Assembly (NCBI RefSeq): GCF_000711195.1
Contig: NZ_JOMR01000001.1
Location: 310,001 to 374,000 of the forward strand
Length of the DNA stretch: 64,000 nt
Origin: Thiomicrospira pelophila DSM 1534
GTDB lineage: Bacteria; Pseudomonadota; Gammaproteobacteria; Thiomicrospirales; Thiomicrospiraceae
Direction of reading: 5' to 3'
The notes under the pieces were generated by a model. That model ran no database searches. It saw nothing but the letters and a program-made list of their open reading frames with translations, and was not told where the DNA came from. The position numbers and the translations under genes were made by a program. Shown here piece after piece: positions 29,877 to 38,104 of the stretch. Numbering within the stretch: the stretch's first letter is position 1; the number at the start of each line of letters is the position of its first letter.

Positions 29877-32069
29877 ATGAGTGATAATACTCAAGCCTTG
29901 TCGGGTCGCGCGTTAGCTCGTGCGAGACGTCAAGCATTAACAAAGGGTAAGGGAGCTAAGATTGATTATGCTGAACTTTCCCAGAGTACCTCTGCACCTG
30001 TAAAGAGTTCGGCGCCTGAGCGGAGTGAGGAAGTTCCCACTCCGTCAAGTCGCAAAAGATCAAGAGATGTTATTCCCCAGCAGCCAGCTATGTCTGCAGG
30101 TAGAAAAGCATCTATTGAGCGTCGAAAGCAACAGGTTAAAGGTAAAACTTCACGAGGTGGCGCACAGCCAACTAGACAGCCTAGAAAGTCTGTTGAAACG
30201 GCGGTTGATACTACGCCGGTTGAGAAGTCAGCAACAGCAGAGCAGAGTTATATTGCGCCTGCAAGTGCTGGCAAAAACCGTGCAAAAGTTAATGCTGTCA
30301 AGCCAACAGCTACTGTGCAACCAAAAGGTCGCTTAGTTGCAAAGGCTTATAGAAAAGCCGCATGTGAAGGTAAGGCTAAATTGCAAGCTAAGATGAGTCA
30401 AAACAGTGCATTAACCTGCATTGATGCGTCGACTGATCCGAATGCAAGTTGTCGTGATATTGCTCGGAAGGTACGTGAGCAGCGTGCTACTCACGGTAAA
30501 GTGAAGGCGTCATCTTCACAACGTCCAGCAGGTCGTGCGTCAAAAAAGTCTGGTAACAGTGCACCTGAGAAGGTCGGTGTTGCGAAAACATCTTATGATC
30601 AAGATGTAAGTGGAACGCTTGTTTCAAATACCAACAAGATGACGGGTAGTGAAGCAGGTGGTTGCCGAGTAATTAGTGGTACTGAATATACTGGCCCTGA
30701 TGAATATCAAGCGAAGTGTAGTTTTAAACCAGAGCCTAATCCAAGAAAGGTAGCAATGACAACAACTGCATCCGGCCGTAGTGTCAGTGGAACTGAAGTT
30801 GGCTTTTCAAAGTCAGTGACTGGTACAGAGTCGGGACAATGTCGTAGCGTTACTGGTACAGAATATTTGCCGGCTGATCAAGGTGAAGTTTTCTGTGGTA
30901 GTAAGCCTGAAGCAGGTCCTTCGAAAGTGAGTCAATCAAAAACGGTAAGAAACCAAATGGTATCTGGCCCAAGTATGAATACTCGCCAAGACATGACTGG
31001 ATTAGAAGCAGGTGCACAGCGTACTGTGACCGGAAGTCAGTACGTGTCTAGTTCAGCGCCTATGGGCAAAGAACCAACACGTCAAGCACGCGGTAGTATA
31101 ATGTCTCAGTCTGAAAAACATGAAGTTTCTCATACAGGTGGCGGCGCAGCGGTATCAGGTACAAACGTAAATTTTTATAAGCCTGTTACAGGCGATGAGT
31201 CTGGTTTTTGTAAGAATGTAACTGGTGGGCAGTATCAATCACAAGAAGTTCGTAAAGAACGTTGTGATGATGAGTTGCAACCAGGACCTACAAAATCCAT
31301 TCAATCACAGACATTTGCAGGTCAGAAAATCACCGGGGATCGTGCTGGTTTAGGCGGAAAAATCACTGGTGCGGCTGCAGGTATGTGTAAAAGTGTAACA
31401 GGCTCTTCATATTTAAGTTTTGATGCTGTTGAGTCTTGTGGTGTTGAACCTTCAAGTCTAAAACCTGACGCGAATAAGTTCACCCCTCAGTCAAAGCCAA
31501 CAACGGGCGGCCAGCCTGGACCTTTAGGTCTTACTGGTGCTCAAAAAGGCGTTTGTAGCTCTGTGAGTGGTACTCCATATCAGGGTGTAGATCATACATC
31601 TGCTATGTGTCAGTCTAGTATGCCTTCTATGGCAGGTGAGTCAGATTATCCAACGATGATTATGGCTGCGCCTCAACCTATGATGGCTCAGGCACCGGCT
31701 ATGTTTAATGGTGCTAATGCTTACTCTGCACCTATGGTTCAGCCGGCACCAATTATGATTGGTTCAGAGCAACACAATGAAGCTGACAAAGCGGTTGCTT
31801 CAAGAATAACAGGAGATGGAGCCGATTCTGGTTTTTCAATTACCGGTGATTCTTGGCGTCGTGATGGAAAAGTTTCTGGAACGGAAGGCAAATGGTCACA
31901 ATCTCGTAATGTCTCAATGCGTGGTGTGGAAACACGCCAATCAATGGGGGCACATGATTTTAGACCGGTTACTAATCCGCAGGTTGCTGATATAAGCCCA
32001 ATTACAGGTTCTTCTGGCAACACAACTAGTGGTGCAAGCATAACTGTATCGGGTGGAGCACGCGCTTAA
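29877..32069 (+). CDS. csoS2: Carboxysome scaffold protein CsoS2
   Basis: This 730-residue, repeat-rich, disordered protein organises RuBisCO and shell. The N-region has four basic RuBisCO-binding motifs, near residues 11-25, 76-90, 151-166 and 191-208. The middle region contains repeated VSGT / VTGTE units with paired Cys, for example SGTEVGFSKSVTGTESG and CRSVTGTEYL. A C-terminal region ends ITGSSGNTTSGASITVSGG. In Halothiobacillus a ribosomal frameshift makes a short CsoS2A. I found no clear canonical slippery heptamer here, so isoform status is open. The start has AGGAGG upstream at 29865-29870. Confidence 0.97.
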   Translation: MSDNTQALSGRALARARRQALTKGKGAKIDYAELSQSTSAPVKSSAPERSEEVPTPSSRKRSRDVIPQQPAMSAGRKASIERRKQQVKGKTSRGGAQPTRQPRKSVETAVDTTPVEKSATAEQSYIAPASAGKNRAKVNAVKPTATVQPKGRLVAKAYRKAACEGKAKLQAKMSQNSALTCIDASTDPNASCRDIARKVREQRATHGKVKASSSQRPAGRASKKSGNSAPEKVGVAKTSYDQDVSGTLVSNTNKMTGSEAGGCRVISGTEYTGPDEYQAKCSFKPEPNPRKVAMTTTASGRSVSGTEVGFSKSVTGTESGQCRSVTGTEYLPADQGEVFCGSKPEAGPSKVSQSKTVRNQMVSGPSMNTRQDMTGLEAGAQRTVTGSQYVSSSAPMGKEPTRQARGSIMSQSEKHEVSHTGGGAAVSGTNVNFYKPVTGDESGFCKNVTGGQYQSQEVRKERCDDELQPGPTKSIQSQTFAGQKITGDRAGLGGKITGAAAGMCKSVTGSSYLSFDAVESCGVEPSSLKPDANKFTPQSKPTTGGQPGPLGLTGAQKGVCSSVSGTPYQGVDHTSAMCQSSMPSMAGESDYPTMIMAAPQPMMAQAPAMFNGANAYSAPMVQPAPIMIGSEQHNEADKAVASRITGDGADSGFSITGDSWRRDGKVSGTEGKWSQSRNVSMRGVETRQSMGAHDFRPVTNPQVADISPITGSSGNTTSGASITVSGGARA

Positions 32070-32074
32070 AGAAA

Positions 32075-33073
32075 ATGAAAGTTTCTTTGTCCTCGAAAAA
32101 GGTTGTACGTTCCCCTTCTGGTAAGGTGGTAACTAAGCCCGATTTAGCCAATAAGTTGGTTGAAAATTCTAGGACTGAATCGCATGCTTTTATACCGGGT
32201 GGCAAGTTAGAAATAATTGACACTCGGTATATTAACCAACTTGTTACGCCTAGCTTTTGGCTTAAAAGGGCTACTAAGCGCAATGAGTTAGAAGTTGTAA
32301 AAAAAGTTCTCAAAGAAATTGAGAAAGCAAAAAATAATGAGTTTTTTACTGTAATAGCACAGCAGACTATTCAAGGTGAACTTGGATTGCGTGTGCCTTA
32401 TCAGGTATTTGATAAGGAGCGGTTAGAGCGAAAAAACAAGTCGAGAATTGGTGGATTTGTTTTAACGTTATATTGGCTGGTTATTCCAATAAAAAATTTG
32501 TTACGTAAATTAACAGCTGAAAAGCACCCGCACCGAGTCGTTGCATGGCAGTGGAGTGAGTCTAGTAAGTGTAAGTATGTTAATTCGCTTGTAAGTGATT
32601 TTATATTGCTTACACAGGAGAGCGAAATACACAAGTCGGAAAAATATACGATTCACCATGCCGAGTTACGTCATGTAAATGGTGACCGAGTCTTAATAAC
32701 GACAACTGACTTAACGGAATATGAATATAAGCGAGGGCGCGATTCATCAAGGTTACTTTTGACTGAATCAGAACTAGAATCCACGAACAAACCTTTAAAA
32801 AAGGTGGTTGAGTTGGTTTTAGGTTCGCCAAGCAGTAAGGTTGTATGGTTAGGTGTTACGGATGGTCAGACAAGGCAAACAATTAACTTATCAAGTTTGT
32901 ATGCCTTGACTGATGCATTAGCAATTGATTTGGTTGCCCAGGCGCATCAAAAATATATTTTAGATGCGATTTATGCTTTACCGTTTACGCCTTCAATTAA
33001 TATTCAATTATTAATTGAAGTGCTAACACTGCAACTTGTTGCACAAGATTATGCAGTGCGCTTATTAAGATAA
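32075..33073 (+). CDS. Unrecognised 332-aa protein in the csoSCA position
   Basis: The gene starts 5 bp after csoS2 and ends 40 bp before csoS4A, exactly where csoSCA (about 500 aa, Cys/His/Cys zinc site) normally lies. This product is shorter and has a single Cys (166), so it cannot carry a CsoSCA zinc site. Residues 1-45 are basic and probably disordered. A charged helical stretch spans about 68-90, a hydrophobic segment RIGGFVLTLYWLVIPIKNLL about 125-143, and a mixed alpha/beta C-terminal half ends in a hydrophobic helix. I recognise no family. Placement implies a shell, cargo or assembly function. An unknown type of carbonic anhydrase is possible but unsupported. Confidence 0.8.
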   Translation: MKVSLSSKKVVRSPSGKVVTKPDLANKLVENSRTESHAFIPGGKLEIIDTRYINQLVTPSFWLKRATKRNELEVVKKVLKEIEKAKNNEFFTVIAQQTIQGELGLRVPYQVFDKERLERKNKSRIGGFVLTLYWLVIPIKNLLRKLTAEKHPHRVVAWQWSESSKCKYVNSLVSDFILLTQESEIHKSEKYTIHHAELRHVNGDRVLITTTDLTEYEYKRGRDSSRLLLTESELESTNKPLKKVVELVLGSPSSKVVWLGVTDGQTRQTINLSSLYALTDALAIDLVAQAHQKYILDAIYALPFTPSINIQLLIEVLTLQLVAQDYAVRLLR

Positions 33074-33113
33074 TGCGTACATTACGAAGTTGTAAATTAG
33101 GTTTTAACATACT

Positions 33114-33365
33114 ATGAAGATTATGTTGGTTGATAAAGCGATTGTTTCTACAAATCGTATTGCGACAATGGATCACAAGCCACTTTTAATCGTAAGAGAT
33201 AAGCCAGATGGCAGCCCTCAAGTTGCGGTTGATCCGGTTGGTTGTAAATCAGGTGATTGGGTTTTGTGTGTCGGAAGCTCAGCCGCCCGTGATGCAACGG
33301 GTACTAAGGCCTACCCAAGTGACTTAACCATTGTCGGTATTATCGATAGATGGGAGACAGACTAG
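33114..33365 (+). CDS. csoS4A: Carboxysome pentameric vertex protein CsoS4A (BMV)
   Basis: This 83-residue EutN/CcmL-family protein begins MKIMLVDKAIVSTNRIATMDHKPLLIV. It contains VAVDPVGCKSGDWVLCVGSSAARDA, the family core with the conserved Asp-Pro-x-Gly-Cys. Pentamers cap the icosahedral vertices of the shell. Its TAG stop overlaps the GTG start of csoS4B (TAGTG), so the two are translationally coupled. Confidence 0.96.
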   Translation: MKIMLVDKAIVSTNRIATMDHKPLLIVRDKPDGSPQVAVDPVGCKSGDWVLCVGSSAARDATGTKAYPSDLTIVGIIDRWETD

Positions 33366-33619
33366 TGGAGATACATCAGGTAACTCATCGACTAATTTTA
33401 ACGAGTCGATTAGATGGCATGGGTCATTTACCTGTAAAAGTTTTATTAAGTGTTTCGGGCGGTGTTGCCGTTGCACTTGATCCTATAGGATGCAAGATTG
33501 GTGATTGGGTTTTTACAATTGCCAACTCGGCGGCAAGAACCGCAGCTGGTGATGATCGTTATTTAACAGATCTTACTATCAGTGGCATTATTGACAACTG
33601 GGCAGAGCAAGAGTCTTGA
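33365..33619 (+). CDS. csoS4B: Carboxysome pentameric vertex protein CsoS4B (BMV)
   Basis: I choose the GTG at 33365, giving 84 residues starting MEIHQVTHRLILTSRLDGMGHLP, the length and start expected for CsoS4B. An ATG at 33350 inside csoS4A is less likely. The core VALDPIGCKIGDWVFTIANSAAR matches CsoS4A. It forms minor vertex pentamers. Confidence 0.95.
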   Translation: MEIHQVTHRLILTSRLDGMGHLPVKVLLSVSGGVAVALDPIGCKIGDWVFTIANSAARTAAGDDRYLTDLTISGIIDNWAEQES

Positions 33620-33774
33620 GTTGTTTGTTTTCGGGGTGGGGTGTTACTATCTCGCTTAAGTGTAAGGATTTAAATCGGCCATAGCCATGGAAGATTTAAA
33701 AGTATTTTTAACAGTTACGAACTCACTTTTTAAATGTAATTTGTTAAATTTAATTTTTTTATTAGGAGAATGAT

Positions 33775-34074
33775 ATGTCTACTGAATATGGTATCGCATT
33801 GGGTATGATCGAAACTCGTGGTTTAGTTCCAGCTATTGAAGCGGCTGATGCTATGACTAAAGCGGCTGAAGTTCGTTTAGTTTCTCGTGACTTCGTTGGT
33901 GGCGGTTACGTAACTGTAATGGTTCGTGGTGAGACTGGTGCTGTAAATGCTGCAGTTCGTGCTGGCGCAGATGCTTGTGAACGTGTTGGTGACGGCCTTG
34001 TTGCTGCACACATCATTGCACGTCCTCACAAAGAAGTTGATCCAATTTTGAACGGTAACTTAATCCAAGGTTAA
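33775..34074 (+). CDS. csoS1: Carboxysome hexameric shell protein CsoS1, first copy (BMC-H)
   Basis: This 99-residue single-BMC protein shows GMIETRGLVPAIEAADAMTKAAEV, FVGGGYVTVMVRGETGAV and VAAHIIARPHKEVDPIL, all typical of CsoS1A/C. Hexamers tile the shell facets, with a charged central pore for bicarbonate and RuBP. It has a strong ribosome site (TTAGGAGAAT at 33762-33771). A 155-bp gap after csoS4B could hold an extra promoter for the abundant shell proteins. Confidence 0.97.
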   Translation: MSTEYGIALGMIETRGLVPAIEAADAMTKAAEVRLVSRDFVGGGYVTVMVRGETGAVNAAVRAGADACERVGDGLVAAHIIARPHKEVDPILNGNLIQG

Positions 34075-34149
34075 CTTCAAAGAATCATCTGAACTTTAAC
34101 CCTGTTACGAACTCAAAACAGCGTTTAAATTCATTATGGAGATTTTAGA

Positions 34150-34458
34150 ATGAGCAATGAATATGGTATTGCACTAGGTATGATTGAAACTCGTGGTTTG
34201 GTTCCAGCAATCGAAGCTGCAGACGCGATGACTAAAGCTGCCGAAGTTCGTTTAGTTACACGCGAATTTGTTGGTGGTGGTTACGTTACTGTTTTGGTTC
34301 GTGGTGAAACTGGTGCCGTTAACGCCGCAGTTCGCGCTGGTGCTGATGCTTGTGAGCGTGTTGGTGACGGCCTTGTTGCTGCGCACATCATTGCACGTCC
34401 GCACAAAGAAGTTGAGCCTGTTTTAACTGCAGGTATTAACCCAGCTTCTCGTCTGTAA
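34150..34458 (+). CDS. csoS1: Carboxysome hexameric shell protein CsoS1, second copy (BMC-H)
   Basis: The 102-residue paralogue is nearly identical to the preceding one through residue 90 and differs at the C-terminus (VEPVLTAGINPASRL). Tandem csoS1 genes are usual in proteobacterial alpha-carboxysome operons. Many synonymous differences between the two copies show the duplication is old but held by protein-level selection. It is followed by a perfect 26-bp palindrome before the next gene. Confidence 0.97.
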   Translation: MSNEYGIALGMIETRGLVPAIEAADAMTKAAEVRLVTREFVGGGYVTVLVRGETGAVNAAVRAGADACERVGDGLVAAHIIARPHKEVEPVLTAGINPASRL

Positions 34459-34467
34459 ATATTGCAG

Positions 34468-34493
34468 TAAGCATGAGGTTAACCTCATGCTTA
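34468..34493. repeat. Perfect 26-bp palindrome between csoS1 and the bacterioferritin-like gene
   Basis: The core GCATGAGGTTAACCTCATGC at 34471-34490 is extended by TAA/TTA on the two sides, making 26 bp of perfect symmetry. No U-run follows, and the ribosome site AAGGAG (34493-34498) starts inside its right edge. It may stabilise the csoS1 mRNA 3' end, attenuate downstream genes, or bind a dimeric regulator. Confidence 0.85.
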
Positions 34494-34503
34494 AGGAGTG
34501 GTT

Positions 34504-35052
34504 ATGACTTATCAAAGAGCAACTAGAAATAGTGTTATGGCAGGTGTAGGGCAATATTCCAGACGTGAACTTGCAAGTTCCTCTAGCATGAATCCTCAGA
34601 TTTTGGGTTTTCTTGGTAGAGCAATGAGTCTAGAGTTCAGTGCTGCCCAACAATATTTGTCACATGCTGCTTTGTGCCAAAGTCGTATGGAAAATCAATT
34701 TGCTGAAGAATTTGTGCAACTTGCAAATGAAGAGTTCCGCCATGCATCAGAATTAACTGAGCGCATGGTGGATCACGGTGCCTTACCTTCGGGTACGGTT
34801 TTAACACCGTCTAAGCCTTCTTTTAATATTATTGAAGCGCTGTCTATCTGTGAGTTAAGTGAAATGCAGTTAATTAATTTGTACGAACAGGCTTACAAGC
34901 TAAGTGCAAATATTGGTTCTACTGGTGATGCTGAATTATTTGGCCGACTATATGAAGAAGAGGTGACTCAACTTCATCGCATACGCCAATGGTCAGCTGA
35001 CTATATTGCCAAATCTCATGCACCTCATCCTATGAAAGGAGGTTTTGCATGA
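34504..35052 (+). CDS. Carboxysome-associated bacterioferritin/ferritin-like protein
   Basis: ATG 34504 is best spaced from AAGGAG and gives 182 residues. A four-helix ferritin-like domain is indicated by EFSAAQQYLSHAALCQ, the diiron ExxH in NEEFRHASELTERM and a second ExxxxH-like element in YEEEVTQLHRIRQW. Such genes are regularly found between csoS1 and the acRAF gene in proteobacterial cso operons. The role is not settled; iron or redox protection of the carboxysome is suggested. Its TGA overlaps the acRAF start as ATGA. Confidence 0.88.
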   Translation: MTYQRATRNSVMAGVGQYSRRELASSSSMNPQILGFLGRAMSLEFSAAQQYLSHAALCQSRMENQFAEEFVQLANEEFRHASELTERMVDHGALPSGTVLTPSKPSFNIIEALSICELSEMQLINLYEQAYKLSANIGSTGDAELFGRLYEEEVTQLHRIRQWSADYIAKSHAPHPMKGGFA

Positions 35053-35288
35053 GTCTAAACTGGAAGGAAAGTAAAAATGCCTCAAGTTTAGAAGCTAAGT
35101 TTGTTTTTGAAGGTTATGAAACTCTGCGTGACTTTTTAGATGAGGTTGCGCAGATAACTGAAGAAATGGAGGTTCATCCCAACATTAGCTTTGGTCGCGA
35201 TTATGCGAGTTTAATTATTTATGCACAAGACGGCACCTTATCTGATAAGGAACGAGACGTTGCGGCAAAGATTTTGAATTTAGTTTAA
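35049..35288 (+). CDS. acRAF, pterin-carbinolamine-dehydratase-like RuBisCO assembly factor
   Basis: This 79-residue protein has the PCD fold pattern: FVFEGYETLRDFLDEVAQITEEMEVHPNISFGRDYASLIIYA. In true dehydratases the signature is HHPxx with more His. Here the central motif is MEVHPN, as in carboxysomal acRAF proteins, which help form IA RuBisCO assemble instead of acting on pterins. It is the last gene of the first carboxysome transcription unit. Confidence 0.92.
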   Translation: MSLNWKESKNASSLEAKFVFEGYETLRDFLDEVAQITEEMEVHPNISFGRDYASLIIYAQDGTLSDKERDVAAKILNLV

Positions 35289-35314
35289 TTAGGTAACCTG
35301 ACTTGCTTAGAAAC

Positions 35315-35340
35315 TGCTGATAGATGTAGATCTATCAGCA
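35315..35340 (+). terminator. Stem-loop directly after acRAF
   Basis: TGCTGATAGAT (35315-35325) pairs perfectly with ATCTATCAGCA (35330-35340) around a GTAG loop. It has no U-run of its own and precedes a classical terminator. It may protect the operon mRNA 3' end. Confidence 0.7.
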
Positions 35341-35350
35341 ACCAAATTCC

Positions 35351-35380
35351 AAAGGGCTGGTATGACCAGCCTTTTTTTTT
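35351..35380 (+). terminator. Rho-independent terminator of the cbbL-acRAF operon
   Basis: GGCTGGT, an ATG loop and ACCAGCC form the stem (35355-35371), flanked by AAA and ten Ts. The 355-bp gap 35289-35643 otherwise shows only AT-rich sequence and the promoter region of the SulP-like gene. A minus-strand open frame at 35307-35621 runs through this terminator and is not called. Confidence 0.92.
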
Positions 35381-35643
35381 GAAAGCAACTTGATGTGGGT
35401 TGCTCAAAATAACCATATATAAGTATGGTAATAATCATTAAAAGTGAACTGACTGATTTGTGAAGCACAAATGACCCATTGTCTTTATGAACAGTAATTT
35501 GCAAACCTTTAGAGGTTATGCTTAAACCACAATCATAAACAGCCAAAAGCTTAAGTGATGAAGCCTGGTAAAGACACTCCAACATTTGTTGAGGGTTACT
35601 ACAGAATATACGTTTATGCATAAATGAAGTGGTATTGTTAATT

Positions 35644-36969
35644 ATGATAGCTAAAGAAACTCAACAAGAAGCGCCTAAACAAGACAAAGTTTGTGCAAAT
35701 GATAGCTGTGCAGCGTTTCAAAAACAATATTTGATTCGAGATGTTCAGGCTGGCGTTATTACAGCCGCAATGGCTATTCCTTTGTCGATTGGTATTGCAT
35801 TAATGTCGGATTATCCAATCCAAGTGGGTTTGGCAACTGTCGCGTTTGCTTCTTTTATTGGTTGGATGTTTGCCTGGTTTAAACCAGGTAATTTTATTGG
35901 TGCTCCTGGAATTGCAGCAGGCTTAGCTCCAATATTAGCGATGGGTGTGGCTACTTTTGGTATCCAGAATATGGCTTTTATTATATTCCTGACGGCTACA
36001 TTTCAAGCTATTATTTGGAAATACAATTGGCAGCGATATATTTTAATGGCTGTTCCAACATATTTAGTTGAGGGTTTACTTGCGGGTATTGGCTTGAAAA
36101 TAGTACTTGCATTTATTGTTTTTACTTATGAATTACCTGCGGGTGTGAGTTCGTCGAGTGATTTTCTATCTTCAGATCGTGTTACGGTTATTTTCTTGTC
36201 AATAATTGGTGCATTATTATTTTTCGTGCTATTCAAACGTTATAAGGATACTAAACCAGCACTGCCATACTTTGCGCTGATTATTTTCGGTATATTACTA
36301 GCCTTGTTTTTACCTGTTTCAATGCTAAATGTTGAGGATGCTGAGCTTAGTCTAGCTTTACCTGTGCCTACTTTTGATACCTGGTCTCTATGGATTTATG
36401 CTATAGGTTTTGCAGTTATGTTGTCTGTGATTGATGTGATCGAACAGGTAATGAGTAACGCGGCAATTGAAAAGATTGATCCACTAAAGCGCAAGTGCAA
36501 CAGTAATAACAGTTTATTATCCATCTGGGTATCAAACATGGGCTCTAGTTTTTTTGGCGGCATGACGAATCTGGATGGTTTGGCTAAGAGTTCAACTAAC
36601 AAGCTTGCTGGCGCATACACTAAATTTTCTGTATTGATTATTGGAATATTAATTACATTCTTTGTAATCAATATTCAATACCTTGAGTATCTTCCAAAAT
36701 TTGCCTTAGGAATAATAATGGTATTTGTTGGATTAAAGATGATTTTAGGGCTTTTGCACGTTGTAAAACATGGACCGTATGCACTGTTGCTGGCAACAGT
36801 TTGTGGTCTATTAGTTTATCAGGTGGGGATCTTTGAAGGCTTATTGATAGCTTTAGCAATACATGCGGTTATAAGTTATGTGATCTTCACTAAAATTGAG
36901 AATATGTCGGCAAATACGATTGTGAGTACTTACTTTAGTAAGTTTAAAGATGAGGATGGCTTAAACTAA
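35644..36969 (+). CDS. SulP-family-like transporter, probable bicarbonate uptake, no STAS domain
   Basis: ATG 35644 gives 441 residues; a GTG at 35629 would add five. About ten to twelve membrane spans are visible. The N-terminal SulP-like core reads RDVQAGVITAAMAIPLSIGIALMS and GAPGIAAGLAPILAMG, and SSFFGGMTNLDGLAKSSTNKLAGA lies near residue 295. The protein ends shortly after the last span (TKIENMSANTIVSTYF), so the usual C-terminal STAS domain is missing. Its place beside the carboxysome and sbtA supports bicarbonate transport, as proposed for SulP-type proteins in related sulfur oxidisers. Confidence 0.85.
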   Translation: MIAKETQQEAPKQDKVCANDSCAAFQKQYLIRDVQAGVITAAMAIPLSIGIALMSDYPIQVGLATVAFASFIGWMFAWFKPGNFIGAPGIAAGLAPILAMGVATFGIQNMAFIIFLTATFQAIIWKYNWQRYILMAVPTYLVEGLLAGIGLKIVLAFIVFTYELPAGVSSSSDFLSSDRVTVIFLSIIGALLFFVLFKRYKDTKPALPYFALIIFGILLALFLPVSMLNVEDAELSLALPVPTFDTWSLWIYAIGFAVMLSVIDVIEQVMSNAAIEKIDPLKRKCNSNNSLLSIWVSNMGSSFFGGMTNLDGLAKSSTNKLAGAYTKFSVLIIGILITFFVINIQYLEYLPKFALGIIMVFVGLKMILGLLHVVKHGPYALLLATVCGLLVYQVGIFEGLLIALAIHAVISYVIFTKIENMSANTIVSTYFSKFKDEDGLN

Positions 36970-37096
36970 CTTAAGTAAGCTATGACCCATAGCTTCAAGT
37001 CAATGGAACCTAGTTCTATTATCAATTATTCAATCAAAATAAATTGCTTTAATATTACTATAGTTTCGAAAGATATCAATTGATAGGAGATAAACC

Positions 37097-38086
37097 ATGG
37101 GTTTAGATGCCATACTTATTCCAGCAATTTTGTTTTTTGCTTTGGGTGTGTTTGCAAAGGCCATAAAATCTGACTTAAAGTTTCCTGATGGCATGTCTAA
37201 GGGTTTATCGCTTTATTTGTTAATCGCTATTGGGTTAAAAGGTGGTGCTGAGCTTGCAAATGCAGAGTTGGGCCTCGCGATTAAATCGATTTTTTGGGCT
37301 GTCGTACTTGGCTTTTTGACTCCTGTTATTGGTTATATGATTTTGCGCTTCCGGGATCGGATTGACCGGATGAATGCCGCAGCCATAACTGCACACTATG
37401 GATCAGTCAGTGCAGGGACTTTCCTTACAGCGGTTGCTTTTTTAGAGGCTTCGGGTATTTACCATGAAACCTACCCTATTATAATGATGGTTGTAATGGA
37501 AACGCCAGCCATAATTATAGGCCTTTTATTGGCTGCCATGGCACGCCGGAAACTTCAGCAAGTTGAAGGTGCTGGATCTGAGGATGCAAATGTACCTTGG
37601 GGATCTTTGCTGCATGAAGCTCTAACTAATGGCAGTGTAGTTCTATTGTTAGGTGCCATGGTGATTGGTTCTGTTGCCAGCCCTGAAGCCATGCAAAAAG
37701 TTTACCCATTCTCGCATGAGATTTTTATGGGGGTGCTTTGCTTATTTTTACTAGATTTGGGGATGGAAGCAGCAAAACGCATGAAGTCCTTTAAAAAAGT
37801 AGGTGTTACCTTAGTGGCTTTTGGTATCATAATGCCGATTATTGGCGGCTTGATCGGTATTTTTGTAGGGGCAACTTTGCTAGAGTTTAGTGTGGGTGGC
37901 ACGCTGTTAGTCGCAATATTAGCGGCTAGTGCATCCTATATTGCGGTGCCTCCTGCGATGAGAATGGGGGTCCCTGAGGCTAACCCATCCTACTATTTAA
38001 CACTGGCACTTGGAGTTACCTTTCCGTTTAACGTATTGGTTGGTATTCCATTGTTTTATTCGATTGCCAACTGGTATATTGGTTAA
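37097..38086 (+). CDS. sbtA: SbtA-type sodium-dependent bicarbonate transporter
   Basis: This 329-residue membrane protein has about ten spans in two inverted halves. Residues typical of SbtA include FPDGMSKGLSLYLLIAIGLKGGAEL, AHYGSVSAGTF and VMETPAIIIGLLLA. The C-terminal half contains ASASYIAVPPAMRMGVPEANPSYYLTLALGVTFPFN. It imports bicarbonate with Na+. The PII-like gene follows 18 bp later, as sbtA-sbtB in cyanobacteria. The start has ATAGGAGAT upstream. Confidence 0.95.
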   Translation: MGLDAILIPAILFFALGVFAKAIKSDLKFPDGMSKGLSLYLLIAIGLKGGAELANAELGLAIKSIFWAVVLGFLTPVIGYMILRFRDRIDRMNAAAITAHYGSVSAGTFLTAVAFLEASGIYHETYPIIMMVVMETPAIIIGLLLAAMARRKLQQVEGAGSEDANVPWGSLLHEALTNGSVVLLLGAMVIGSVASPEAMQKVYPFSHEIFMGVLCLFLLDLGMEAAKRMKSFKKVGVTLVAFGIIMPIIGGLIGIFVGATLLEFSVGGTLLVAILAASASYIAVPPAMRMGVPEANPSYYLTLALGVTFPFNVLVGIPLFYSIANWYIG

Positions 38087-38104
38087 TCAAAAGGGGTAAA
38101 AACT

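Noticed and set aside
30025-30336. Second frame of 103 codons within csoS2, considered as a frameshift product
   Set aside because: It lies in the basic N-region where codon bias alone opens frames. No slippery heptamer was found at its edges, and the csoS2 frame itself is continuous.
30722-30731. TTTTAAACC in csoS2 as a -1 frameshift site
   Set aside because: In the csoS2 frame the codons are TTT-AAA-CCA, which does not give the canonical X-XXY-YYZ arrangement. A -1 slip would meet TAA at once. Evidence is too weak for a CsoS2A call.
32075-33073. Calling the 332-aa gene a diverged csoSCA on position alone
   Set aside because: It has only one Cys, the wrong length, and none of the CsoSCA segments. 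Position is not enough.
35307-35621. Minus-strand open frame of 104 codons between acRAF and the SulP-like gene
   Set aside because: It runs through the operon terminator hairpin, has no ribosome site before its ATG, and matches no family I recognise. The C-terminal part is plainly terminator sequence. A short real gene is not excluded.
35873-35888. Palindrome CCTGGTTTAAACCAGG in the SulP-like gene
   Set aside because: It is a 16-bp perfect palindrome but seen once, within coding sequence, and differs from the repeated 12-mer. Treated as chance.
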